Shown: positions 25,265-36,146 of the stretch, piece by piece
Layout of the letters: each line of letters starts with the position of its first letter
Numbering within the stretch: the stretch's first letter is position 1
DNA from: Vigna angularis
Taxonomy: Eukaryota; Streptophyta; Magnoliopsida; Fabales; Fabaceae
Assembly (NCBI RefSeq): GCF_016808095.1
Contig: NC_068979.1
Span: 13,070,501 to 13,134,500 of the forward strand
DNA length: 64,000 bases
Direction of reading: 5' to 3'
Position numbers and translations under genes: made by a program
The notes under the pieces: model-generated
What the model saw: the letters and a program-made list of their open reading frames with translations, nothing else
Database searches by the model: none
What the model was told of the DNA's origin: nothing

Positions 25265-25550
25265 GCCCTTTGGAAATTACCGAAGGCTTTTGCCCTTCGA
25301 AAATTACCGAAGGCTTTTGCCCTTCGGAAATTACCGAAGGCTTTTGCCCTTCGGTAATTACCGAGGGCTTTTGGCCCTCGGTAATTACCGAAGGCTTTTG
25401 GCCCTCGGTAATTACCGAAGGGCAAAAGCCCTCGGTAAATGTTAGCGACAAGGGATTTACCGAGGGCTCTTTGGCCGTCGATAAGCCTTCGGTAATTACC
25501 TTTTACCGACGGTTTTGGGCTGTTTCCGAGGGCTTCTGGCCTTCGGTAAT
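25265..25550. repeat. CACTA subterminal repeat array
   Basis: About nine tandem and inverted units combining the palindrome CGGTAATTACCG with GAAGGCTTTTGCCCTTC and GAGGGCTTTTGGCCCTC. In CACTA elements such units are transposase (TNPA-type) binding sites. Open frames on both strands here are by-products of the repeats. Confidence 0.85.
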
Positions 25551-25572
25551 GCCCTTCTTTTTTGTAGTGTAT

Positions 25573-26573
25573 GGATTGATTTTGTGATATTAAGCAGAAT
25601 GTGTATGTCAAATGTGAATGAGCTTATATGTGAGGTTTTGAGCTCCAGAGTTTTTGTGATTAAGTGCTATTATTTTGGAAGCATGAATAACTTTGCCTAG
25701 GTTTTCTATGATTGAATCAATTGCTTGTGTGCATTATATGATCAAGGTCGTTTGTTGGAAACCCTTATATTAGCCAAATTTCATGAAATTAGCCAATAAA
25801 AGAGAACACTTTGTGTTCTATCCTTTGAACCCTTAGCCTTGAACACAAATTTAAAACCCTTGTTGAAAGTTTTACCTTGAGTTAAGTAGAAAATATTTTG
25901 TGGTATTGACAAATGTTAAAGTTTGGGGTTGTTGGAAAATAGAAAGGGAAATTGAAAGCATTGAGCTAAGAGCTAAGAAGTAAATATGTGAAAAGCAAAA
26001 GAAAAAAAAAGAGAAAGAAAGGAAAAGAAAAAGCAAAGCTCAATGCAAAGGAAAGTTGGGAAAGTAAGAATGATTGTGTTTATATGATTTTCTTAACTCA
26101 AGGGTTTTGTGATCTAGAAAAACCAATTTTCTTGTTAGCCCAGCCACATTATAAGCCATTGAAAAGTCCTTGTGATGATGCATGCTTGTGAATATATTTG
26201 ATTGTGGTTAAATGAAAGGCAAAGTAAATTCTTGTGACATTGTGGTAGTAGAGCGAATGAGTGATTACCTCTTATACACTTGTGTTTGAGTGAAGCACTT
26301 TACCTAGTGAGGAAATATTCCATGAGCACATGAACATCCATGCTTAGTTGATTGATCATTCATGAAAAATAGCATTTGTTGGATATTAAGTGATTTTGTG
26401 AACACCCAAAGCATGTGCATATCTTGATTGAAATCTTTGTCATGAGTTTAATTGAAGTTTTTACTTATCTTGAAAAGAGGATTTTTGAATGAGTGAACCA
26501 TTGTACAGATTGGTAGAAGATTGAGTTACATCTTGTTTGCTTGAGGACAAGCAAAGTTTTAAGTCTGGGGTTG
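25573..26573 (+). other. Athila-like 3' internal region and polypurine tract
   Basis: Continues the Athila-like element after the CACTA insertion. It is non-coding, with a purine-rich stretch at 25985-26035. It ends with GACAAGCAAAG and the PPT TTTTAAGTCTGGGGTTG (about 26557-26573), typical of Athila elements, directly before the 3' LTR. Confidence 0.75.
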
Positions 26574-27982
26574 TGATAACGGTTGAAAACCGTTATTTTT
26601 ATGCTTAAAATTGATACCAAAAGCAACCTTTAAGACTTAGAAACTAGCTTGAACTCATATTTTTGCTTTAGTTTTGTGAATAAGAGAGTTGAAAGTGAAT
26701 TTAATGGTTTTGTGCAAGATTCCCTTGATTTTGTAGGCTAATTGAATGATTTGAAAGAAGAATGGAAGTACCGAATGATTGGAGTGTTGAAAAGTCAACC
26801 AGAAACCAGAAAAGTCAACCAGTCAACCAGAAAAGTCAATCAGTCAACCAGAATGCTGAAAAATCAACCAGAACGCAGAAAAAGTGTGACCGAGTGGCGC
26901 TGAGCGGTAAAATACCGCTGAGCGGCACTTTTCAGGTGCCAAAATCACCGCTGAGGGGCAAAAACAGCAGCTGGGGGCAAAATGGATCATGCGGTATTAC
27001 CGCTCAGCGGTAAAATACCACTGAGCGCCATTCTAAGTGGGCTTGGACTGGTTTTTTGTTACTTTTATGGACTTGGGCCTAATTTTCTGTATTTTTAGAA
27101 TAGTATATAAGCTTTAGGACGTCCTAGGGTTTGTATCTTTGGCTGGGACGAAGCAAACACTCTCTTTTCCACTCCTTTGAAGGAAGATCTTGGATGCTCA
27201 GGCTACCTCTCTACCTTTCTAGGGTTTTATCTTTCATTCTTTCATTATTATTCATCTAGTTTCACCATGAATATGGTGAACTAAACCTTGTATTGTTGTT
27301 GGGGGATCAATGTAATCTTGTGAAACTCTCATATATGGAATTTGTGTTTAAATATCTTAATTGAGATATATGCTTTCTTTCATCATTAGTTAAGGTTTTT
27401 CCTCTTTGCTCAAAGCATGCATTGTTTAACTCATTCGATGTCATGATCATTGATTTTGTCGATATGGGAACGTACGGGGAAGTCTAGATCCGGGGAATTT
27501 CTCCCAATAGTATATTGGTTGCCTTTAAGCTCCTGCACTTCAGAACTAATTACTAGGAATGCTAGGAATTGTATGAACTCGTAATTAAGGATAGGCCTTC
27601 TTGACAAGGTGATTTAGAGAGTGGCATTAACATTGATGAAAAGATTGTTCAATTCCTAAAATATATGAGAGTGGATAAGATGAAATTGATAACCCCAACA
27701 ACATACTCATCCATATAATTCATTCCGTGTTTGTTTTACTCTTTTTGCCATTGATCACATTCATGCATACATGTTTAATTACTGTCTTTTGCATTAAAAC
27801 TACAATCAATCGTTCACAAGTCTTAAATAATCAACGAATTAGATAACTAAGTAGGCCGTGAGTCCTTTGGGAAAATGATACTTGGTCTTACCGAGTTTTA
27901 TTACTTGAACGATTCGGTCACACTTGCTGATTGTTAAAACAAGTTTGTTGCGCCGTTTTCGGTGTTCATAAATTTGTCATCA
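26574..27982 (+). repeat. 3' LTR of Athila-like element
   Basis: TGATAACGG...TTTGTCATCA, 1409 bp, nearly identical to the 5' LTR apart from single substitutions and an extra GGTAAAATACCGCTGAGC copy in the U3 repeat block. Confidence 0.9.
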
Positions 27983-28070
27983 TAACTACAATTTTATAAA
28001 ACTACAGATTTAAAGAAAAATCCTAAAACTAACCTAATTCTAAACAATAAGAAACTAAAAACAGCTAACA

Positions 28071-28653
28071 AAGAAACCGTCATGTTTCCCTGAGCTAACT
28101 CCAGAAACTCCACTTCCTTTGCAAATCGAACACTGTTAGGAAAGTACTCGGTGTAAAACTTCTACTTGAATACTTCCCAATATGTGGGAGTACTGCTACC
28201 TTCTAACAGCATCTTCATGCTACTCCACCAGTGGCTGGCTTCTCCAGTCAGTAAATACTAAGAAAAATCTAATATTCTCTCATCCGAACACCTCTTAGCA
28301 TTGAAAATCCTCTCAATGTCCATGAACCACTGGTCGGCCTTATTTGGACTACACTTCCCACTGAACTTAGCCGGATGATGTTGCAGAAAACTCTCTAAGC
28401 TCCACTCTTGCTGATGAATAGCCGAAGAAATAGACGACCCAACTGCAGTTATATCCTTTGACATCAAATTCACATATTGTCTTTGGGTCTCAACTGAAAT
28501 CCGAGCGGTCTCCAAGTGCTGAAGAGCTATTGTATTTTGTTGAACTAATGCAACATTCGGTTGCTGCATTGCCGTGATTACTGACTCCATCAATCTCATG
28601 GGGTTAGGTGCATCCATATTTGCAAGTGAGGAAGGAGGAGACCTAGACACCAT
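28071..28653 (-). pseudogene. E1 gag N-terminal part, right copy
   Basis: The minus-strand frame from ATG 28651-28653 runs about 130 codons. It has a Met/Gln-rich N-terminus and the conserved LESFLQHHPAKFSG and ADQWFMDIERIFNAKRC segments preceding the gypsy capsid domain, then stops at a TAG just before YLLTGEA. Further codons to 28071 are recognisable but carry another TAG where the left copy has CAG. 28071-28450 duplicates 13204-13584 with about 5% divergence. The start is close to the PBS, as expected. Confidence 0.8.
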
Positions 28654-29213
28654 CTTCCGATTATATAGAGAGAAAGAATCATCAGTCTAACTCAAGCAAA
28701 CAATGACACTATCTAAACCAAATGCTGAGTACACAACATAAACATAAAAGAATGACCGAAAGGTCACCAACATAAGACCGAACGGTTCGTAGAAGAGGTT
28801 GAACTTAATTCGAGTACCGCAAAGATAAAACAGAACAGCCCAAGAAAAAGCTGAAAGTTCTGACCTAATAGTCACAACTAAGACAACGTTCGGTCACAAG
28901 GAGACCAATATAAGACCGGACAGTTACTATGAAACCGAGCGGTCTATAACAATTACGATTAATATAAGAGTCTAAATTACAATCAGAGTTGAGAAAAGAA
29001 AATCATCTCCAGTAAAAGTCATGAGTGTGCACTCTCATTACTTCTATCAAGACATTCTCTGTTCTCAAAACTTCTAGTTATATCTAAAATTTTACCATCT
29101 AACTTGGAGGAAATGGTAGAACATACCATTTAGACTCAACTTTCCACAAGAAAGACACGACAAACCCATAACCCATAGGTTATCCTAAGAACAAACTGCT
29201 CTAATACCATTAA
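28654..29213 (-). other. E1 leader and primer binding site
   Basis: Untranslated leader between gag and the 5' LTR, with scattered ACCGAACG motifs. The PBS is minus-strand TGGTATTAGAGC at 29198-29209, four bases inside the LTR, matching the tRNA-iMet site with one change. Confidence 0.75.
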
Positions 29214-31693
29214 TGTAATATCCCAAAAATATAGTTGTAAACTATATTTAAGGGTCCTTACATTTACAATAAAATAGAACAATTACAGGAAATAAAATTG
29301 ACTTACAGTTATCCTAAAATAACCATAAATTTAAAACTTACAAAAAAATCCTACACTCATACAAACCATAAGAACAAACTAAATGGTCATACAAGAGATG
29401 TATCAACCGAACAGTCCTAACCTATGGGGTTGAAGACTCCTCGCTCAGCACCTACTCTAAAGAAAGCCTCTTCACACTCTGCTCACACCCATAGGGTGAT
29501 CATTGCAAGGACACGTACGACCGAACGAACAACATGACAAGACAGAAAAAACAAGGGTAAGCTAGTGTAATTTAATTCACCATGTTAACATGCAATTCAT
29601 ACAAACATATAATATAATCATACATGTACATAAATCATACAATCATGTTATAACCGACCACTTTACTCTTACTGTCCGGACTAGTATGAATATGTAGCTA
29701 TGGCCATTCTTGCACTCGTGGAAAGGTAAACTAGAAACCTCACGAATACCATAGCTGGAAACCCAAGCCGCCACACGAGGTTAGCCCTTTATCCCTCACT
29801 GTAGGTGGAAACCCAAGCTACAACATGAGTTTAGTCTGTTATCTGGAACCCCAAGATATAACACGACCAGGCCTCCTGCTATTCTCACCACATGCGTAAC
29901 CATTCTTTACTTGAGACTCGATGACCATCAGAATGACAGGATGAAAGCCAAAACTGAGCTTCCCATATTCATACTTAACAAAATCAATAACCATCCACGA
30001 GATATTCCTCCTTGGAATACTTTTACACATCCATATTACAAATATCATATCCTACTCTCAAATTGACACCGTTATGATAATGCATACATAAGCCATCAAA
30101 GCAACTGAAATATATATATAAATATAAGCTGAACAAAAAATCACCAAATACATATAAACAATATCGAACACCCTGTGAATGTTGGTGACCAAACGGTCTC
30201 TCACTACCTAAAGAACAGAACCGAATGTCTATAATAGACAAGACCTAAAAATTGACCGAGTACTGGCAAAGCCCGACTACTAGGAAAGTCTAACACTATA
30301 TTAAAGTTGAGTACTTAAACTAGGTTGAATACCAAGACTAAACCGAATGCTAGTATAAGACCGAACGCTAACTCTAGCATAACTGCTAGTGTAAGACCGA
30401 ACGCTAACTCTAGCATAACTACTAGTATAAGACCGAGCGCTACCAAGAATGAGCGCTAGTACGAGACCGAGCACTACCAACAAACCAGCCACACACCTAA
30501 GACCGAACGGTCATGAACGGGTAAGACTAAAGAGACCAAACCCAATTAATGACCGAGTACCTGAACATGGTCAAGCGGCCAATCAGCATATGACCGAGCG
30601 GGCCGATCGCTATGACTACCGAATACTAGTGTATGACCAAACGCTAGTATAAGACCTAATCGTTAATGTATGACCGAACGCTATATTCAATCGAATACTA
30701 CTAAAACCGAACGCTAATACATAGTAGTACTAATAACGAACACTAAACGTAGTACGACTAACAACGAACGATAATACCAACCCGAAGACGGTTGAGGTCA
30801 CAAACGAGTACTTTTAAAACTGAACATCAATACTAAACCGAACAACACTAAGGCAGAATATCACTACGGAACCGAATACCGCTAAGCCCGATTACCTGAC
30901 CCGACCGAGCGTTCAACAACGAGCGTTCGACTTTCTACATAATTCTGCAGAACTTCTGCAGAATGAAATACACACTAGAATTTACCAAAGCTGAATGATT
31001 TTCAACCCAGAATATTCCTTCCAAGATAGATATAATCTACAACTCAACAATCACAACATTTAACATGTAAACAGCACACATCAACAATGCTGAATACCAA
31101 ATCATTCAATTTTACACACATGCATAATCATCAAACAACATTTTCATACATAGTAAATCATAATTAAATTAACTAGCTTCCCTTACCTCTTCCCTTACAT
31201 AGTAAATCTAAATTACATTTTCATACATAGTTGCAGAAACTCGCGCACTAGCAGAAATCCTAGAAATCTATGGTTCACCGATTTATGAAAATAAACCAAC
31301 CAAAAGACCAGAAATGTGATAATAATTTAAGAGAAGAAGATGATAAACACATGCAACCAGAAACTTGGCTTGCATGTGCAAGAAAACGGAATTTCTAAGA
31401 AGAAGAACTTACTAGCTCAAACAACCACTTGATCGATTCGAAAGAAAGTTCTTGACACTAAGAAAGATCAATCACGGCCTGATCAAATGAACAAAAAGTA
31501 AGAATTTCTAGAAAGAATTTAGAGAGAAGGAGGAGAAAAGAAGATTTCAGAAAGTTGGAGAAGAGATAGAGCATGCAAAAAGTGGAACGTGATTTGAAAT
31601 TTTCATTTAAATACTATCCTCAAAACAAAATGGTCCACTCTCTTGCAGACACCTGTCTTCCACTAACCTACTTAAATTTTCTCAGTTCTCACA
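29214..31693 (-). repeat. E1 5' LTR (right copy)
   Basis: Bounded by TGTAATATCC and CTCACA. It is about 80 bp longer than the left LTR because of small insertions (e.g. near 29850 and 31190). The same ACCGAACG/GAGCGCTA motif field covers 29360-30920. TSD TACAT follows at 31694-31698. Confidence 0.9.
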
Positions 31694-31698
31694 TACAT

Positions 31699-32149
31699 GA
31701 TATGTAAAACTACAGAAAATGACATTTAAAAAGTGGTGGTGGTATAAAAATAATGGACTTAATTATTTTAATATTAAATGGTTTTATTATAAATAGTTTT
31801 TTTATAAACTAGTTTTATTATTTTAAAACACATTATATCTCTAGAAATCACTTTCTAGAGTTCTCTAACTTCTTTGTAGGAGTTCTTCTTCTCTCCTCAT
31901 CTGATTGAAGAATTGAGACCATAGGAGTAATCCTTGTGGTGAGCTCTTCAATTTAGACTGATCAGTTTCTCTGTCTGAGTAAGTTAAGTTTCGACCATTT
32001 TTCTCAAGTCGTTTCTTTCTTCTGTTGCATGTGGGTCCCACTCATTTTTCATGTAAAGTCTGAGTCTTCTATAAGACTTTCTTTTAATCAATGGTATTAA
32101 CGGTATACCCTAATCGTGTTTCTGTAGTCTTTTAAAAGGAAAGGAAAGC
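31699..32149 (+). other. Old LTR-like sequence, left part
   Basis: Unannotated DNA with pyrimidine-rich stretches (31860-31990) resembling a retroelement leader. It probably belongs to the same degraded gypsy-like LTR as 33993-35256, now split by later insertions. No gene seen. Confidence 0.35.
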
Positions 32150-32847
32150 TAGATGTTTAACTTTAAATTATGTTTGATGTGTAAGTTTGGTGCTTGTGTG
32201 TATGTTAAGTTGTTGTAATTACGATCACAATATTTGTGTTATTATTATTTCCTTTAAATGTGTATGTTTGATTATTTAATGAGTGATTTATGATATGATG
32301 TGAATTTGTTGTTATTGTTTACATCAATAGTATGTTATGAAGTGATATTGATAATTGGAATTGGCGACAAGATTTATGGAGTAATTGATAACGGTTGAAA
32401 AATTGTTATTTTTATACTTAAATTTGACATCAAAAACAACCTTTATGCCTTAGAAACTAGCTTGGAACCATGCTTTTGCTTATGTTTTAGAAATAACAAT
32501 TTGATGTGTAACTCTAAATTATGTTTGATGTGTAAGTTTGGTGCTTGTATGTATGTTAAGTTGTTGTAATTACGATCACAATATTTGTGTTATTATTATT
32601 TCCTTTAAATGTGTATGTTTGAATATTTAATGAGTGATTTATGATATGATGTGAATTTGTTGTTATTGTTTACATCAATAGTATGTTATAAAGTGATATT
32701 GATAATTGGAATTGGCGACAAGATTTATGGAGTAATTGATAACGGTTGAAAAATTGTTATTTTTATACTCAAATTTGACATCAAAAACAACCTTTATGCC
32801 TTAGAAACTAGCTTGCAACCATGCTTTTGCTTATGTTTTAGAAATAA
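32150..32847 (+). repeat. 351-bp tandem duplication including an LTR end
   Basis: 32150-32496 and 32501-32847 are nearly identical, separated by CAAT. Each unit contains ~235 bp of flanking DNA, the target copy GTAAT and the first ~110 bp of an Athila-family LTR. The first LTR fragment (32386-32496) stops there; the second continues as copy C. Confidence 0.9.
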
Positions 32848-33987
32848 GAGAGTTGGATGGGTTTTATGCTTGGTTTTCCTTGTTTTTGCATGTTTTAAGA
32901 TGAATTGAATGAAAGAAGTGAAGTAGCCAGAAGTTGGACTCAGAAAAGGAAGAAAAAATGCATAAAAGAAGAGCCGTAAGTACCGCTCAACACTACTTTT
33001 ACCGCTGAGCGACACTTTGAAGTCCCGCAGTCACCGCTGAGGGGCAAAACTACAGTTGAGCGTCAATTAGAAGAACCGCACTTACCGTTGAGCGCCATTT
33101 TAATAGGCCTTGTTTAGGAAGCTGTATAAGGTTTTAGTCGACCTAGGGTTAGTATCTTTTGGCAAAACGAAGCAAACTCACACTTTCTTCACCCCTTGGA
33201 GGAGGATTTTGGATGCTCAAGCTCCACTCTTCAAATTCTAGGGTTCTATCTTTCATTCTTTCATTATTTTTCATCTAGTTTCACCATGATTATGGTGAAC
33301 TAAACCTTCATTGTTGTTGAGGGAATCAATGTAATCCTCTGAAACTCTCATGTATTGAATTGGTTCTTTAATACATATGCTTTCTTTCATTAATTGTTAG
33401 GGTTTTTCTTTTATACTCTATGCATTCTTTGTTTAACTCATTCAATTGCATGATCATTGATTTTATTTGTATGGACACATATAGATAAATCTAAATATGA
33501 AGAAATTCTCCCAATAGTAATATTGCCTAGACATAGGGATAGGAGAATTGGTTGCCTTTAAGCTTCTGTGCGAATGTAATGCATGAATAATTGCTAGGGA
33601 GACAAGACATTGTAAACTAGTGATTAAGAGTAGGCTTTCTTCACCGAGACATCGGGTTTAAGGTAAATTAGAAAGTGGCATTAACATTAATGAAGAAGAT
33701 GAATTCTTGAATACATGAGAGTGGATAGGATGAATTGAAAACCCAAACAACATCATTATTCCATATATTTCAATCACATTTTGCTTCTTTTGTCCAATTG
33801 ATCAATACATGCATTCATATTTACTTTTTAGTATTTGCATTTAAATCTCAAAGAATTGGTTTTTCAAGTCTTATTTAATCAAGAAACCATACAACTGTTT
33901 AGGCCGTGAGTCCTTTGGGAAATGATATTTGGTCTTACCATTTTATTATTACTTGAACAATTCGGCTACACTTGTCGAGGGTTAACA
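32737..33987 (+). mobile_element. Athila-family solo LTR, copy C, TSD GTAAT
   Basis: TGATAACGGTTGAAAAATTG to CGAGGGTTAACA, 1251 bp, flanked by GTAAT at 32732-32736 and 33988-33992. It is closest to copy A and forms a shorter-ended subfamily than the full element. CCGCTGAGCG-type motifs occur at 32980-33100. Confidence 0.9.
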
Positions 33988-33992
33988 GTAAT

Positions 33993-35256
33993 GAGTTATC
34001 AAAGCTTTTGGGTTTTGTAGTTAAAAAGGGAGGTTTTAATAGGCAAGTTTGTTAGATAAGGGTTGGTTTGAGAAGTTTGATATTTCAAGTTTGTGGTAAT
34101 GTTAATTGAGACTTGTTGGAGTGTTAAATTGATTGGAATCTGATCTAGAGCTAAGGAATAGTCCTTTGGTAGTGTTTTAGATGGTTTTAAGTACAAATTG
34201 AGGATTTTGAGTAGTGAGATTTTGAAGTAGGAGGTTTATACTGAATTAGGGAATTTGGGTTTTTTTTAGTCATTTATGACTTTTTTTAACTTCTTCTTTG
34301 CTGAAATTGGTGTTATAAGTAGTAGATTTGAGTTTGGGTAAGTTTATAGTAGTCAAGTTGGGTTTGAGGTAGCTATTTGGAGTTAGAGATTCGGTTTCAG
34401 ATGTCTCTTGGTGTCTAGGAGGTCTTAGGAGCCAGTTAAACTACTATAGAGGGTAACAAAGGTCATATTAGAGTTATATATATTTCTAGTGTGACGTTTA
34501 TCGCCCCCTTAGCACCCTATTTATGCAAGCTTTGGGCTTGAGCGCCCTATTTGTGCAAGGTTTGGCGCTGAGCGCCCTCTCCACGCCCTTTTCCAATTAC
34601 TCCTGGCGCTTGGGCACCCTTTATCATATTTTTTTGGGTTTTCCAGTTTGAGTGTTCTATGATTTTTCTGATGCACTATTTTGTATCTTTTAATGTATAT
34701 TTAATGGTTTCATTTGGATTTTGTTGTGATACATGAAGATGAATGTGTATGTATATATATATTAAGTGGACAGTTATGGAAAATGGTTCCAAGGTGGAAC
34801 TTCTTGTTTGTAATTACAAGTATTGTAAGTATGAATGTAGGAAGCTCAGTCTTGGGGTTCATCCTAACACTAATGGTAATTTATTCTCACATAGAAAGGG
34901 TGAGACATGTGGTGAGAGTAGTAGGAGGTCCTAGTCTAGGGATCTTACCTTGGCCTAAGGCGTTGGTTAACGAACTAACCTTGTGTGGTAGCTTGGGGTG
35001 GGCCAGCTGTTTCACCACTACAAGTGCATGAACCACCATAACTCTCGACATTCATACTATATTTGGATAATACAATCTAGGTCTTGACATGTTTAAGATG
35101 AGTGGATTGTTTTATGATAAATATGATTCATGTGTGAAATATTAATGTATATTATGATTTGTTTTGTATCACTAGCGAGTGGTGAGGGTGAAATAGTGAC
35201 TCACTTAGATGAATATATAGAAGTAGAATTTTTTTGTGATAAATTTGTTTTATATA
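33993..35256 (+). other. Old gypsy-like LTR sequence, right part
   Basis: No gene. GGCGCTGAGCGCCC-type motifs occur at 34505-34615. A segment around 34910-35040 (GTAGTAGGAGGTCCTAGTCT, then GCCAGCTGTTTCACCACTAC) resembles the corresponding part of the solo LTR at 53510-53630. It is therefore probably a decayed plus-strand gypsy LTR that served as target for the copia element. The ends were not defined. Confidence 0.4.
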
Positions 35257-36146
35257 TGTTGGAACAATCGATACCGTTATAGAGTTGCGCAGCGGAATAA
35301 CTTATAAAGTAGAAGGCGTGTTCAGTCAAACTCTTAATAAGATGGTATGTTTTAGAAATTTAATTTTCTTAGAGACAAATCTTCAAACAGTTGATGTGCA
35401 TAAAACAGTGAACAGTACAAAGAGTAGAAAAAATCACACAAGCAATTTTTATCCTGGTTCGATTCAAAAGAATCTACGTCCAGTTGTTAATCACTATAAA
35501 AAGTGATTAACGTTTTCACTAAAATCAGTTTCACAAGTTTACAATAGAGTAAATGAAACAGAAAAAAGATAAAACCTTCCTTCGAACGAATGAACCGGAA
35601 GAACAACAACTTTGCCAACTTGAAGAGAATCGCTCCGACCTTTGACCCACAAAGCGCGAGCTTCTCCTTTTCACAAGACTAGGCAATGCAATGAACTAGC
35701 TTTTGGAACTTCCTCAGATCACACTATATTCTCAAAAGCTTTGTGTTCAACTATCTTTTTCTTACTTTAATCTTCACAGAAAAACCACTATATAGCCAGC
35801 TGCTCTGAATATCTAAGATTAAGTTTCAACTGCCACGAATAATCGATTATTGTAAGTGATAATCGATTATTCAAGTCCGTTACAGGGTTTTCAAAATGTG
35901 ATAATCGATTATATGATGTGATAATCAATTATTCTTGTATGACTCTGTGATAATCGATTATTGCCATTCCATAATCGATTATTGCAGTTAAAAATGCAAG
36001 TTTACAAAGTTTAAAAGAATTTCCTACTACATTTAATTTCTACAAATTGCTTTTAACTAATTCTAATATCTTCTTCAACTAAAACTTCTTGTAGCATCAT
36101 CAAAACAAATTTCTTCAAGATTTACAAATACTCCTTATTGGTAACA
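35257..36146 (-). repeat. Copia 3' LTR (left copy)
   Basis: TGTTGG...GGTAACA. Palindrome pairs at 35839/35859, 35901/35921 (the second degenerate, ATAATCAATTAT) and 35950/35971 lie upstream of a minus-strand TATA (TATATAG, 35788-35794). Confidence 0.95.

Larger units (their letters stand above)
20980..25569. mobile_element. Non-autonomous CACTA transposon, TSD TAT
   Basis: The right end, read inverted, is CACTACAAAAAAGAAGGGCA; the left end is CATTACAGGAAAAAAGCG (one change from CACTACA). Three-base repeats TAT flank it at 20977-20979 and 25570-25572, the TSD length of CACTA (CMC/EnSpm) elements. Subterminal repeats built on CGGTAATTACCG fill 25270-25550, with sparser copies at 21005-21100. 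No TNPA/TNPD-like transposase was found in the 4.6 kb, so movement would depend on an autonomous relative. Confidence 0.9.
16957..27982 (+). mobile_element. Athila-like Ty3/gypsy element lacking pol, TSD TAACT
   Basis: LTRs 16957-18349 and 26574-27982 are nearly identical and flanked by TAACT at 16952-16956 and 27983-27987. A tRNA-Asp-type PBS follows the 5' LTR and a PPT precedes the 3' LTR. The interior holds a mutated gag, then jumps to a GTGACGTTAAA...TGGGAGGCA segment typical of sequence after Athila pol. Protease, RT, RNase H and integrase are therefore absent, apparently by internal deletion before this copy amplified or afterwards. A CACTA transposon interrupts the 3' internal region. 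Near-identical LTRs point to a fairly recent insertion, which would have needed proteins from a related element. Confidence 0.9.
13585..28070 (-). mobile_element. Solo LTR X, split by two later insertions, no TSD
   Basis: X occupies 13585-15216, 16526-16956 and 27988-28070, about 2.15 kb after removing insertions and their TSD copies. The ends are TGTTAAACTG and CAGCTAACA, so it reads TG...CA on either strand. On the minus strand there is a TATATAAAGGG box at 14825-14835 and an AATAAA-type signal near 14620. Flanks (TGCAG left, AAGAA right) differ; instead ~380 bp of gag is repeated on both sides. The family was not identified. Confidence 0.6.
5678..31693 (-). mobile_element. E1: 26-kb Ty3/gypsy insertion with nested elements
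   Basis: Outer ~2.4-kb LTRs (5678-8077 and 29214-31693) are flanked by exact 5-bp repeats TACAT at 5673-5677 and 31694-31698. The element reads on the minus strand: 5' LTR on the right, a tRNA-iMet primer site at 29198-29209, gag fragments, an integrase remnant, a purine tract (GATGGGTAGAA) and the 3' LTR on the left. LTR size, iMet PBS, gag zinc knuckles and gypsy-type integrase fit a chromovirus, perhaps the Tekay/Del lineage, but this was not tested by phylogeny. Protease, RT and RNase H are missing. Most of the 26 kb is later insertions. Confidence 0.85.

Noticed and set aside
25206..25611. Regular spaced repeats that could suggest a CRISPR-like array, and ORFs with repeated ITEGFCPS units
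   Set aside because: These are CACTA subterminal repeats next to a CACTACAAAAAA terminus; a plant genome is not expected to carry CRISPR, and there are no unique spacers.
34714..35031. 105-codon ORF with hydrophobic stretches
   Set aside because: It lies in old LTR-like DNA resembling 53510-53630, with no conserved domain; likely chance.
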